Of a stretch of DNA of 64,000 bases, positions 11,305 through 20,167 are shown piece by piece. Position 1 is the stretch's first letter, and the number at the start of each line of letters is the position of its first letter. The DNA lies in the NCBI GenBank assembly GCA_037039685.1, contig JAWNGF010000003.1, positions 2,604,001 through 2,668,000 of the forward strand, written 5' to 3'. The notes under the pieces are model-generated. The model had not been told where the DNA came from and did not search any database. It saw only the letters and a list, made by a program, of their open reading frames with translations. Source of the DNA: Ceratobasidium sp. AG-K. Its lineage: Eukaryota; Basidiomycota; Agaricomycetes; Cantharellales; Ceratobasidiaceae. The position numbers were made by a program, and so were the translations under genes.

Positions 11305-11374
11305 GATCATAGAAGCGGAGTTAGAGGATAGTGCAAGACCGTTTGCCTGTGTCAGGTGCAACTGCTTGAGCTTG

Positions 11375-11382
11375 ATTTTATA
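11375..11382 (-). promoter_or_regulatory. TATA box of the CBM1 gene
   Basis: Reads TATAAAAT on the minus strand, about 70 nt upstream of the start codon at 11304. Confidence 0.5.
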
Positions 11383-12297
11383 GTCCACGCTAACGTGGAT
11401 CCGCAAAATAATCGGTGCAACAATGTCTCAACAGAGTGAATGAGTAGTCACGCGCAATTAGCAAGGCTCTTTTCCACGCAGAATACCCGACATCGACCCA
11501 GGAGCAGAATCCTTTGCCTGGGAGGACAAGGTAGGTATCCATTAGGGAGATCAAGGATCTATCATAGCCAACGAGTCCTACTTCGCAGGTTTTGACTCAA
11601 GGGGTATACTACTAATCCGGTATGTCTTCAGATCAGTGATAGTAGTACAATCACGCACTGGCTGGACCTATTGTAAGCCAGGACGGAGACTTTTGCTTAT
11701 CACTGGTCCTGAATTTCTCCGAGGCACAGCTTAGATTCTGATCATCGGGAATTCATAACCGAGCTGCACCACCGAGGCACAAAGCCTAGATGCAGCGCTG
11801 ATGGAGAATCCTTCCGAGGAAAGAAACCGCGCATGAACTTTTGCCGAGTCTGTTTTGACAGGGGGAAAATAGGGTGTGTGGCTTGATCAGTCCAAGCCGA
11901 GCGACGATACTTGGCACTTGATTCACTTCAAGATGCCACACGTTTATGGATGTATATTTGTTCAAACTAAGCAGTGGCTAAGAAATACTCACCCCTCTAT
12001 TCAGCTTCCATTGTGCACATGGGTAAGCTTCGTTATTACCTTGTTTGCCTCCTTTTCGGCCATTGATTGTTGAGATATCAAGTAGTAGTTATAAAGCACC
12101 CTCGTTGTCGGACTGGCGACGTCAGCTTGATAATATTATGTCGACGTATAACATGGTGTGCTCAGACCTCTTAACTCTGGTATACAAGCTTAGAGCGTAC
12201 CCCTAAAAAATATATGCGTATGTTTCCACGTATGCAGGCTCAAATTATTGAGTAACGATCAGGTCATTTGAACCATTTTATTTTCTTATAATGATGC
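11383..12297. other. Intergenic, nothing recognised
   Basis: No family-like coding, RNA gene or repeat was seen in either strand. Short open frames here have no supporting signal. Confidence 0.45.
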
Positions 12298-12940
12298 CTA
12301 TTTATGAATGTGAACTGGCCGGGTTCTTCCGGCCTTGACATCAGCATCGCAGACCGTATCCAACCCCTGTCCAAAGTGCCATTGCATCACATGTTCAGTA
12401 AATCCATCAGAAACAACTGATGGCTCCTCGATATCGTTGAATTGAGGTTCTATTAATAGAGGATTCGGGCCTGGAGCGACCATCGTGAGTTGTCGCAGGG
12501 CAGGAAGTCGACGTGCGAGGCCAAATGCCACGACACCCATGCCCTTTTTTTACGTCCTTGACCAACAATCATGGTCCCAAGGCGACGTCCCATCGGATGA
12601 ATCGGTCCAACCACAGCACTCGATGCGTGACCCTGCCCTTGTGAACTACACGCACCCGCGTCCACGGACCTATCCCCCCTAAAGCCGTCACAGGGAAATT
12701 GATACGGCAACGACGCACGCCAATGACTATTTGAATATTATCGGGCAGCATGATGGTGGTAATTGCCTTGGACCATTTGGTTGACGAACATTCATGGCGG
12801 GACCGAAACCGACCGGGAGCGCCACATCGAAGTGTACCTGACCCTGTCGACGATCGGGATCGACAAGAAGAACAATCCTGGGCCGAGCACCCTAATAGGC
12901 CGTTGACCGGACTCGATGCCAAAAGCGAAAGGAGGCACAA
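12298..12940 (-). CDS. Possible hypothetical protein, exons uncertain
   Basis: Two minus-strand stretches look coding. One at about 12790-12569 has a hydrophobic/Arg pattern (Val-Arg-Val-Val-His, Trp-Leu-Asp-Arg-Phe). One at 12540-12298 contains Arg-Arg-Leu-Pro-Ala-Leu-Arg-Gln-Leu and ends in a stop. The second resembles the last exon of the F-box/LRR-like hypothetical proteins common in these fungi, but there is no clear F-box and the two stretches are in different frames without a convincing intron between them. It may be a decayed gene. The interval 12941-13377 has open frames on both strands and nothing I can name. Confidence 0.25.
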
Positions 12941-13377
12941 GGGGGAGGGTAGGTCGGCGGCACGGTGCTATGGGAAAAGGTCCGGCCATATTGGCGGGGG
13001 CATATGAAGTAGAGGGTGGATTGACTGCCGTAACAATACGGGCTCGAGGGCGTTGAACGTGTACCCAACATCTGCTCATAGTAATCGATTGACCCATCCT
13101 GATGAGTTCTCACCTAGTGACTGGAATCGTTGCGGACATTTGCAGCACAACCTGACCTTCTGCTTTTGGCAATGTTACGTGATAGGCGCCCAGTACCATT
13201 TTGTGCAATGACCTGCACGTGGGATGAAGGCTCTTGCCCTTTGACAACGAGCTGCGAACGAAAGCCGACGATCACCAAGATTAATCGAATCGAGTAGCCA
13301 ACTGACAATGGAGATTGAAATAGTTGTGCGTAGGCGTCTGATATCTCTCTGGTGTTTGCTGACATCTGGTTTCGCAG

Positions 13378-16300
13378 TGGGTGCGCAAGAGTCGTTATAC
13401 AGCCCTGATGAGCGTTGACGAATCATTCCTTGCACACCTGTTCAGGTTGAGAGGAAAAATTCTGTGAGTGCATCGTTTCGTTGCTCCTCCTTCATCCGGT
13501 GATTGCTGTGGCTCAATGATCCACCGTTACCGTAGAGTGTGGGTGCACCGCGTGGGACGTAATCGTCGGGCACGACGCTGACCTTGAGAACGCACACACG
13601 GCAATGCGAACATGACTGGCAACTGACTGCTATTAATTTGGGGCTACAAGGTGGGCTGGTTCCGTTCCTCAACCGAGCATGCTGCTGACCATCCCTGGGA
13701 CTGTCGATCAACTGTCGGGCTTGACTCGAACGGTCACACAAATGCAGGGGGTATGTGTGCTTCCTGCCAATCGAGGCATGAATCTGATGAGGGAATGGCA
13801 CTGATTGATCTGCGTTCCAACGTGTGGCCTGGGTGACTACAGATGGTACGTACCTGGGCTGCTGGGTGGACTGGAGCTGACCAAGATTGCGCTCGTCACG
13901 GCCAACGACCGAACCTGCTTCTTGCGTACCATATCCTTATCAGCAAGTAAGTGATGTCTCACAGGCTACAGGACTGCTGATCAGTGCATGGATCTCGTGT
14001 GCGCGTACTCGCTACCCTCCCGCGGTGTTCCATAACATCAGACCGTATGTAGGAGTTACCTGGTAGAGTGGACGCCAGGCTGATTACCATCACTATAATG
14101 GGATATGGTGAATATGATAATTGTCGCGTCAACTCTCATCTCCTTCCACGCAATCCAGTGGGTTAGTGCGCGTCATGGATATAGAGCCGCCGGAAGTAAT
14201 TCACTTATGTTATTCCATTGCCATTGTTCTAGACTGTGAGTAGCGTTGCATTGACATGATGTTGCTATCAGCTGAGTGGGCATTCAAACAACCACAGTGG
14301 GTGGGTTCATTCACCAGAAGGCATGGATGAGGCGTGCTAACAAGCAGGCAACGTGCGACCTCTCAGACGATAGATGAAGAAAGGGTGAGTCACCGCGCTG
14401 TGTTCGCTCACGGCAAGATGCCGACAGTCCTTACTTGCGGTATCGAAACATGGCGATAACAGAAAGTAAGTGGCGCCTCAGAAACCGAAAAGCGTGCACT
14501 AAAGAGGCCGACGGGTTGTATTTGATTGATGGGTATCGAAACTCCAGTATGTAAGTAGACAAGAGATGTAGATGCGCGACGCTCGACTGACGGGAGAAAT
14601 AAATTGGACGAAGGTGGCAAGTAGAATGCGGATGCCTGGTAGGACTGAGGTGGGAGTTAAACTCATTGGTGAAATAATAGATTGTGAGTAGGGCCGAGAA
14701 GCACCACGCGCCATGAGGCTAAGATCTTTTCTACTGCTGGCAGGAAGTACGTTGGCTGGAAGGCAATACGTCGTAACACACAATGAAACTGGACTCTTCG
14801 CTTGTAGAAAGCGAGTATGGATCTATGATTGGACGAGGGGGATGGTGCTGACTAATGCGGCGCATTTCTTCACCTGACGCTCGTCGTCGCTGCCGTCTGA
14901 CGCTTCACTACGAGATTAGTATGTACGTATGAAAGAGTGATCGCACGAGGAGGATGGTGCTGACTAATCCGGCGCATTTCTTCACCTGACGCTCGTCGCC
15001 GCTGGCGTCTGACGCTTCACTATGACTTTAGGGAGTACGTATGAAAGAGTGATCGCACGAGGAGGATGGTGCTGACTAATGCGGCGCATTTCTCCACCTG
15101 ACGCTCGTCGTCGCTGCCGTCTGACGCTTCACTATGACTTTAGGAAGTACGTATGAATCATTGATCGCACGAGGAGGATGGTGCTGACTAATGCGGCACA
15201 TTTCTTCACCTGACGCTCGTCGTCGCTGCCGTCTGACGCTTCACTACGAGATTAGTATGTACGTATGAAAGAGTGATCGCACAAGGAGGATGGTGCTGAC
15301 TAATGCGGCGCATTTCTTCACCTGATGCTCGTCGTCGCTGCCGTCTGACGCTTCACTACGAGATTAGTATGTACGTATGAAAGAGTGATCGCACGAGGAG
15401 GATGGTGCTGACTAATGCGGCGCATTTCTTCACCTGACGCTCGTCGTCGCTGCCGTCTGACGCTTCACTATGACTTTAGCGAGTACGTATGAAAGAGTGA
15501 TCGCACGAGGAGGATGGTGCTGACTAATGCGGCGCATTTCTCCACCTGACGCTCGTCGTCGCTGCCGTCTGACGCTTCACTATGACTTTAGGTTGTACGT
15601 ATGCACGAGGAGGATGGTGCTGACTAATGCGGCGCATTTCTCCACCTGACGCTCGTCGTCGCTGCCGTCTGACACGTCGTCGCTGCCGTCTGAGTATGAA
15701 TCATTGATCGCACGAGGAGGATGGTGCTGACTAATGCGGCGCATTTCTCCACCTGACGCTCGTCGTCGCTGCCGTCTGACGCTTCACTATGACTTTAGCG
15801 AGTACGTATGAAAGAGTGATCGCACGAGGAGGATGGTGCTGACTAATGCGGCGCATTTCTTCACCTGACGCTCGTCGTCGCTGCCGTCTGACGCTTCACT
15901 ATGACTTTAGCGAGTACGTATGAAAGAGTGATCGCACGAGGAGGATGGTGCTGACTAATGCGGCGCATTTCTCCACCTGACGCTCGTCGTCGCTGGCGTC
16001 TGACGCTTCACTATGACTTTAGGGAGTACGTATGAATCATTGATCGCACGAGGAAAATGGTGCTGACTAATGCTGCGCATTTCGTCACCTGACGCTCATC
16101 GTCGCTGCCGTCTGACGCTTCACTATGACTTTAGGAAGTACGTATGAATCATTGATCGCACGAGGAGGATGGTGCTGACTAATGCGGCACATTTCTTCAC
16201 CTGACGCTCGTCGTCGCTGCCGTCTGACGCTTCACTACGAGATTAGTATGTACGTATGAAAGAGTGATCGCACGAGGAGGATGGTGCTGACTAATGCGTC

Positions 16301-17607
16301 GCATTTCTTCACCTGACGCTCGTCGTCGCTGCCGTCTGACGCTTCACTATGACTTTAGCGAGTACGTATGAAAGAGTGATCGCACGAGGAGGATGGTGCT
16401 GACTAATGCGGCGCATTTCTTCACCTGACGCTCGTCGTCGCTGCCGTCTGACGCTTCACTACGAGATTAGTATGTACGTATGAAAGAGTGATCGCACGAG
16501 GAGGATGGTGCTGACTAATGCGTCGCATTTCTTCACCTGACGCTCGTCGTCGCTGCCGTCTGACGCTTCACTATGACTTTAGCGAGTACGTATGAAAGAG
16601 TGATCGCACGAGGAGAATGGTGCTGACTAATGCGGCGCATTTCTTCACCTGACACTCGTCGTCGCTGCCGTCTGACGCTTCGCTACGAGATTAGTATGTA
16701 CGTATGAAAGAGTGATCGCACGAGGAGGATGGTGCTGACTAATGCGGCGCATTTCTCCACCTGACGCTCGTCGTCGCTGCCGTTTGACGCTTCACTATGA
16801 CTTTAGCGAGTACGTATGAACCATTGATCGCACGAGGAGGATGGTGCTGACTCACAACTTTCTTTCAATCACTTATCCTTTGCTCAGACTGTGCGTCAAG
16901 CCTGACTACTACGCCCTACCTATTGCTAATTCCACCAATTTTGCTCCCTGATTAGCTTGTCAGTGTCACAAGGATTCGGTTTCCGCACAGCCACTGATTC
17001 TACGAGCCTCTTCTTCTCTCCTCCCAGGATGTGAGTCCTGAACTTGTGGTGTTATTGGCCGTTATTTCTCGCGTGCTAACAATCGCGCTTCCCCAGGAGG
17101 CTCGTTATATTCTTATTCATTTTTTGTGTGGATTCTTACTTCCTTGTAGGCTGTGAGTTCTCAAGCCATTATTACTTCTCATGCAGTCCCTCTAACATGT
17201 CCCATCTCTTACAGAAGGTATGTCTTGTACCGCTCTTACTTCTCCTAGGACTCAACTTCAACTTACAAATCTATAGAACGTAAGCAACCGTTTCTCGATG
17301 CACTTCGGTTTGCGCTCCGACCTACATTCATACAGGCTGTATGTCACGTTACTCTCGATTTTGATCTACTTGTCAATTGCTCCTGAATCGCATGTCATTT
17401 TCAGGCCGTAGGAATCATTGATTAATTCTGACGATTGCTACACTAAATCAAATGTCGCTTTACGAATAGCTGGTACGCTCCCGTTGGTTGTGACAGCTCG
17501 TTTTATAGTTGACAATAACTCTCATACACCACTAGCAAGTTGGTACCGCTGCTATCGATCACTGCCTGGCCCTACTGACCCTGGACTTATCCTGTCCCTC
17601 ATAGCAC
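13378..17607 (+). other. Chain of single-codon exons: predicted 5' part of the downstream kinase gene
   Basis: I placed 43 three-nt exons, each directly preceded by AG and followed by a donor. Starts outside the tandem array: 13378, 13536, 13748, 13843, 13944, 14042, 14159, 14233, 14298, 14463, 14548, 14681, 14744, 14808, then 16888, 16956, 17028, 17097, 17150, 17215, 17277, 17336, 17404, 17470, 17540, 17605. Inside the array: 14920, 15032, 15144, 15256, 15368, 15480, 15592, 15799, 15911, 16023, 16135, 16247, 16359, 16471, 16583, 16695, 16807. Two six-codon exons sit at 13446-13463 and 14367-14384. Donors are mostly GTANGT or GTGNGT; two are GC (14811, 17100). Most intervening segments are 50-130 nt, many with a CTGAC or CTAAC branch-like motif. 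None of the codons is a stop, and all exons are multiples of three, so the chain stays in phase 0 into 17663. The pattern is seen in sequence; that it is spliced is inference. I could not define the first exon. Confidence 0.5.
14811..16887 (+). repeat. 112-bp minisatellite whose unit is an intron-like 109-mer plus one codon
   Basis: There are sixteen full 112-bp units, one rearranged double unit (15595-15798) and a partial 5' unit (16810-16887). Each unit begins GTACGTATG (the first begins GCGAGTATG) and ends in TTTAG or ATTAG. About 20 nt before the end it has a CTGAC motif. The three bases between units vary (TAT, CGA, GGA, GAA, GTT), while the rest is highly conserved. TAT always follows the ending ...CGAGATTAG and the other codons follow ...TGACTTTAG, so there are two unit subtypes. 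Left and right of the array the single-codon exon pattern continues in non-repeated DNA. Confidence 0.95.
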
Positions 17608-17662
17608 GTGAGTTTCTGGGCCACACTGAGCGTTTTATCGCTTACAACGTCTCGTCCCCAAG

Positions 17663-19653
17663 TTTCTCCGAAACAATCCCACCATGACTCTGAGCGAGGT
17701 TCGTTCACAACCGCCATTGATTACACAGTGGACTTATGGTTGTCGGTACTCACCACCCCTCTTCGTAATAATCCACAACAATCTCACTATCAATTTTGTA
17801 TTGGCCACTTGTATACTTATACCATCGATCGCGTCATTGCCGTAGGACAAGACCAGAATCATACCTTACAACGTGCCCGAGGTGTCGATCTCGTCTCAAC
17901 AAAGTCAATATGTAAGCCTACTCGCTCCGTTGGTAACAATCGCTCAACAGTTGGCCCTCAGGAGCACAATCAAGAGGATCCTGAACAAACTAAACAACCT
18001 GTAGAGGACCCCGGAACCCAACCAGTTGTGTCAGGCATTACACCATTAACTTCACAGGCCGACTCACCAGATCATCGTCGTGGCAAAAGCAATGCCTTCA
18101 CGCGCCCAAGTTTGGTTAGTTTTGAATAGAGCACTCTCCTCGACTATCCCATTACCCCTCACCGTTCATATCTAGGGCGATGACGCCAAAACATTCACTT
18201 CACATAGTGAATCAGTTCTTGCGTTGGATGAAGCAAACGTCACTGATAAGCCCCTCGTCAGCCGCGAGATGGAAAGTCTGGCAGCAACACTGCTTTTAAT
18301 AATTATTCACCATCAACCCATGTGTAGTCTACTGCCGAAGTGCTATATCTGCTCGGCAACCATGGATGCGAAGACGTCACCGATCAACTTGATACATCTA
18401 ACTTCAGTCAGTATCCCATCTCATCAGGTGGGTATGGAGATGTGTACAGGGGCGCCTTTCGCGATGGGACCGCGGTGGCGGTCAAGTGCCTCAGACTGCA
18501 TCCGGACTCGAGCGAAACCACTAAAAAGCAGCTCAAGGTAAGAGTCACTTGTTCTACGAAGTATCCCGGCTAATCATAGCTACAGCGTGCCGCTCGGGAG
18601 CTGTATGTATGGTCTAAGTGCAAGCACCCCAACGTGCTAGGCTTGACCGGGGTGGCTCTGTACCGGCATCAGATTGCAATGGTATCGCCGTGGATGGAGC
18701 GTGGCAGCCTGAGGCGTTTGCTGTTGCAGCAAGGGAAATTTGATCGGTATACGCTGGTACGAGCAATGAACCCCGGATAGACGTGACTCTAAGCTTGAGG
18801 GGCAGTGTGTGCAGATCACGGATGGTGTCGCATATATGCATAACGAAAAAATGGTGCGAGTTTCCCCCCAAGCTTGCGTGAGGCCCTTCCTTATCCTTGG
18901 CTCATAGGTGCACGGAGACCTTAAATGCGTCAGGACGCCCCCAAACCCCACAGGCCTGCCGTATCTGACATATTCGTTCACAGGACAACATTCTTGTTTC
19001 AGCTGATTTCACACCCAAACTTACTGACTTTGGGAATGCGTCTCTCAAAGAATATACTCTCCAGTTTACGAACACCACGAGTAGTGCTGGTATCTCCCTC
19101 AACTGGGTGGTACGTGTCGCGTGTCTTGCAACGCAAGTAACTCTCACGTGATTGGCAGGCTCCTGAGATGCTCATTGGGCAAGACCATCCAACAATGGAG
19201 TCGGATGTGTACTCGCTTGGGATGGTGAGCCGACGATTTATCAAATACTATGTCTTACAAAGACTAAGTAAATCTCGTTCTAGACCATGCTGGTAGGTCT
19301 GGCGAGGTTCGGATTGTCGTAAATCGAATACTCATCAGTCAAACAGGAGGTGGTTACCGGATCGGTGCCTTACGAGGGAACAAGCCAGCACATGATTTTT
19401 GTCAAGAAAGTGGTGAACAAGACTCTCCCCACGCGACCACAGGCACATATACCCTCACAGAATGGGCATGCTGACCTACTTTGGTCCCTCTTCGAGAGTT
19501 GTTGGGCCTTCAATCCCAAGGATCGTCCCAGTGCTGCTGAAGTGAAGGAGAGAGTGAGTAGATCCGGGTCTGAAACGAATATCGACCTTACTGGCTATTG
19601 CTTAGATGGGACAGGTGGTGGCGGCACGAGGGCTTGGAAATCCGAGTGAATAG
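17663..19653 (+). CDS. Tyrosine-kinase-like protein kinase
   Basis: Predicted exons, all phase 0: 17663-17698, 17846-17911, 17962-18114, 18176-18256, 18328-18537, 18586-18756, 18815-18853, 18908-18928, 18984-19109, 19159-19224, 19284-19292, 19347-19553, 19606-19653. The first four encode a polar, probably disordered region. The kinase domain follows: glycine loop Gly-Gly-Tyr-Gly-Asp-Val, Ala-Val-Lys in subdomain II, His-Gly-Asp-Leu-Lys-Cys joined across an intron to Asp-Asn (catalytic loop with HGD in place of HRD), Thr-Asp-Phe-Gly, Ala-Pro-Glu-Met, and Asp-Arg-Pro-Ser near the end. All catalytic residues are present, so it should be active. It is the TKL-like type expanded in Agaricomycetes; its substrate is unknown. 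Exons of 9, 21 and 39 nt show the gene is unusually fragmented. It probably continues upstream into the single-codon exon chain; the links at 17607-17962 are the least certain. Confidence 0.85.
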
Positions 19654-20167
19654 GCAGGACGGAAGGGTCCAATGATGTGATGTGCCTGTAAACGGAAATC
19701 TAGTATGCAGTATGTGAACGAATGGTTTGCTGGCTTGCTGGAATACTGCGAAATGTATGCCGTACGTGGGCGTATCGCATGGTGCGAAAAGCTCGACCGG
19801 ATAGGAGACATCCGACTTTTTAGGGACAAGAAGCATGCATTTAGCACTAGCGCACATGGGGAAATGATTGATTAAATCAGAACATAGAAACTTGTGCTGG
19901 CGTGAAAGGGCATGACGCGCTTCTCGCTCGTGGGTAATGTGAACGAGACGAGCGGTACGGCAGATTGCACATCGAGGTGCATGTTAAAATGTGCGCCAAG
20001 TTGCATGTAGTATAAAGAGCGAGTCCTCGCCGATCACTGCGCAGAAACAATTGACAGAGATCCATCACGGACCGAATATCACGTGACAATCTCGGAAGTC
20101 TCTCGACAGGACCCTGACATCCACCACGAGGGCAAGTTAGATTGAGCGCTGTCAGACACCAACGACC
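19654..20167 (+). promoter_or_regulatory. Intergenic region with probable adenylate cyclase promoter
   Basis: A TATAAAG box is at 20011-20017, about 150 nt upstream of the cyclase ATG at 20168. No gene was seen in this interval. Confidence 0.4.

Noticed and set aside
14811..16887. CRISPR-like array
   Set aside because: Regular repeats, but units are 112 bp with only 3 variable bases between them, no spacers, no cas genes, and the genome is fungal.
14811..16887. Array as a directly translated tandem-repeat protein
   Set aside because: 112 is not a multiple of three, so the frame changes at every unit, and stops occur in all frames. No long frame spans it.
17608..18129. A single unspliced exon 17608-18129
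   Set aside because: The frame is open, but it conflicts with good splice sites at 17604-17608, 17911-17912 and 17961-17962 and would break the phase-0 chain. Only the part from 17962 on is kept in this frame.
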